Positions 5,799-6,679 of a DNA stretch of 6,679 bases are shown here, piece after piece. How positions within the stretch are numbered: position 1 is the stretch's first letter; the number at the start of each line of letters is the position of its first letter. The position numbers and the translations under genes were made by a program. The DNA comes from Nannocystaceae bacterium (lineage in GTDB: Bacteria; Myxococcota_A; Polyangia; Nannocystales; Nannocystaceae): contig JAESSZ010000722.1 of assembly GCA_016763875.1 (NCBI GenBank), forward strand, positions 1 to 6,679, given 5' to 3'. The notes beneath the pieces are model-generated. The model saw only the letters and a list, made by a program, of their open reading frames with translations, ran no database searches and was not told where the DNA came from.

Positions 5799-6679
5799 TC
5801 ACGTGGACGGAGAAATATTTGGGAGACGGATCTCTACGACCAGCGTGCCTCGCGCATCTACGGGGCCGACGGTGCCCACGGCTGCTTCTCCGACCAAAAA
5901 GCGGCGGCGCAACGTCGGTACGAAGACGTCGGCACGAATGCCAATACCGATGATCGGTCGAGGTACCCACAACACGCCGACTCCGGCTCCAGGCGCAACC
6001 CACAGATGGCGCCGCTCACGTTCGAGGATCGTATTTCGCCCCTGCGCCTGCAGGCGTCCCAGTTCGATGGCGCCGCACGCGATGCCTTCGAATGTCGCGA
6101 CCCGTTCACCCCCCGGCACCACGCCGCACATCTCCACGCCTCCGGTGCTGAGCGTGTAGACGGCCGTGATCCCTTGAGTCGCCTGCGGACGGCGAACCCA
6201 GTGGACGCCAACGGCCGCGAGTTGCAGCGGGCCCCAGCGGACCCCGAGCCGTCCTCCGAGCCCGACCCCTGGCGCAGGCAAGCCAACGCCGTGGCCTCCG
6301 GTCATGATGCCCAAGACAGCCTGCGGCCGTGCCCAAGTTTTGCGGCGTGTCGGAGCGGAGTCTGACGCAGGCGCGTTTGAACGCGGTGTGGACGGCAGGG
6401 AGGTATTGGGTCGGACGACCGGGGTTGGGCTCTGCTTGTCGACGGACGCGGGAGGCTCGGTTGGCGGCGGGGGTGATGGCACCTGGGCCGCCTCATCATC
6501 GGGCTCGCGAGCGGTCGATTCCTCAAGCACTGGGTTGAGGCTGATCTCAATCATGACGACCGTGGCGTCCGCCAAGGCAGCGCAGCTGTCCGCCTGCACT
6601 TCCCGTGTCCCTTCGGCACCGGTGCTCAGCGAGAGGCGCCATGGTTTGCCCGACTCGGCCCGCCAGACTCTCGCAGTGA
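5799..6679 (-). CDS. Conserved envelope-type protein, beta-rich C-terminus (5' end outside window)
   Basis: The frame stays open to the right edge. A GTG lies at 6597-6599, but the codons upstream of it read as a sensible continuation (W-R-A-E-S, then K-P-W-R-L-S, then R-E-V-Q-A-D-S-C-AALADAT). The true start is therefore outside and this piece holds about 293 codons. The visible part has three zones: an N-terminal segment ending in SCAALADATVVMIEISLNP, of the 'R-x-V-x-x-x-S-C-x-x-L-A-x-A' style I associate with hypothetical proteins near sigma genes in myxobacteria; a Pro/Ser/Thr-rich linker (about 6525-6345); and a Gly-rich C-terminal region of short alternating strands such as GVGLGGRLGVRWGPLQLAAVGV and IACGAIELGRLQAQG. 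The last resembles an outer-membrane or periplasmic beta-fold, with two cysteines (MCGVV and ACGAI) that could pair. No catalytic motif is visible. It ends 12 bases before the sigma factor, so it is probably in the same operon and perhaps linked to the signal the sigma factor answers. Confidence 0.75.
   Translation of the reverse strand, partial: TARVWRAESGKPWRLSLSTGAEGTREVQADSCAALADATVVMIEISLNPVLEESTAREPDDEAAQVPSPPPPTEPPASVDKQSPTPVVRPNTSLPSTPRSNAPASDSAPTRRKTWARPQAVLGIMTGGHGVGLPAPGVGLGGRLGVRWGPLQLAAVGVHWVRRPQATQGITAVYTLSTGGVEMCGVVPGGERVATFEGIACGAIELGRLQAQGRNTILERERRHLWVAPGAGVGVLWVPRPIIGIGIRADVFVPTLRRRFLVGEAAVGTVGPVDARGTLVVEIRLPNISPST

Noticed and set aside
5412..6365. Long open frame on the plus strand opposite the sigma factor and envelope protein
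   Set aside because: It is antisense to two genes with clear motifs and coding-type composition; such frames are common in GC-rich DNA, and its translation has no recognisable domain.

Overview
The window looks like chromosomal DNA from a high-GC, Gram-negative bacterium, most likely a myxobacterium (Myxococcota, Nannocystis/Polyangia side). The reasons are: strongly GC-rich third codon positions, a short lipoprotein with an Asp/Gly/Ser/Thr-rich linker followed by Cys-rich 'DxDC' segments, and an ECF sigma factor gene overlapping a one-pass membrane protein with a helical-repeat C-terminus, an arrangement I associate with that phylum. This is inference from protein style; no rRNA or marker gene is present. 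The window is tightly packed, and no gap exceeds about 50 bases.

Left half (1-3792, plus strand): a large FAD-dependent oxidoreductase of the phytoene desaturase / amine oxidase superfamily occupies 1-2565, but it is interrupted at codon 450 by an in-frame TGA (1348-1350). Both halves are in the same frame and are homologous in order to one protein: dinucleotide-binding motif near 355-410, C-terminal flavin motif near 2434-2505. The gene enters from outside the window and carries at least 115 unrecognised residues ahead of the flavin-binding fold. Directly behind it, with a Shine-Dalgarno overlapping the stop codon, is a fused alpha/beta-hydrolase-OsmC protein (2578-3792). The pair form a probable redox or detoxification operon.

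Right half (3819-6679, minus strand, converging on the first operon): reading in the direction of transcription, a beta-rich envelope-type protein whose start lies outside the window (6679-5799), an ECF-type sigma factor (5786-5220), a one-pass membrane protein with a C-terminal TPR-like segment that overlaps the sigma gene by 4 bases (5223-4507), and a Cys-rich lipoprotein (4460-3819). Gaps are 12, -4 and 46 bases, so at least the first three are probably co-transcribed. A cell-envelope signalling unit is the natural reading: sigma factor, membrane-bound partner, and envelope proteins. The two operons meet tail to tail at a 26-base gap that holds an imperfect inverted repeat.

The observations most worth following are the in-frame TGA in an otherwise intact oxidoreductase, the unassigned N-terminal extension of that enzyme, and the sigma operon whose membrane partner lacks a recognisable zinc-finger anti-sigma domain. 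I found no CRISPR array, tRNA, rRNA, insertion sequence or phage gene.
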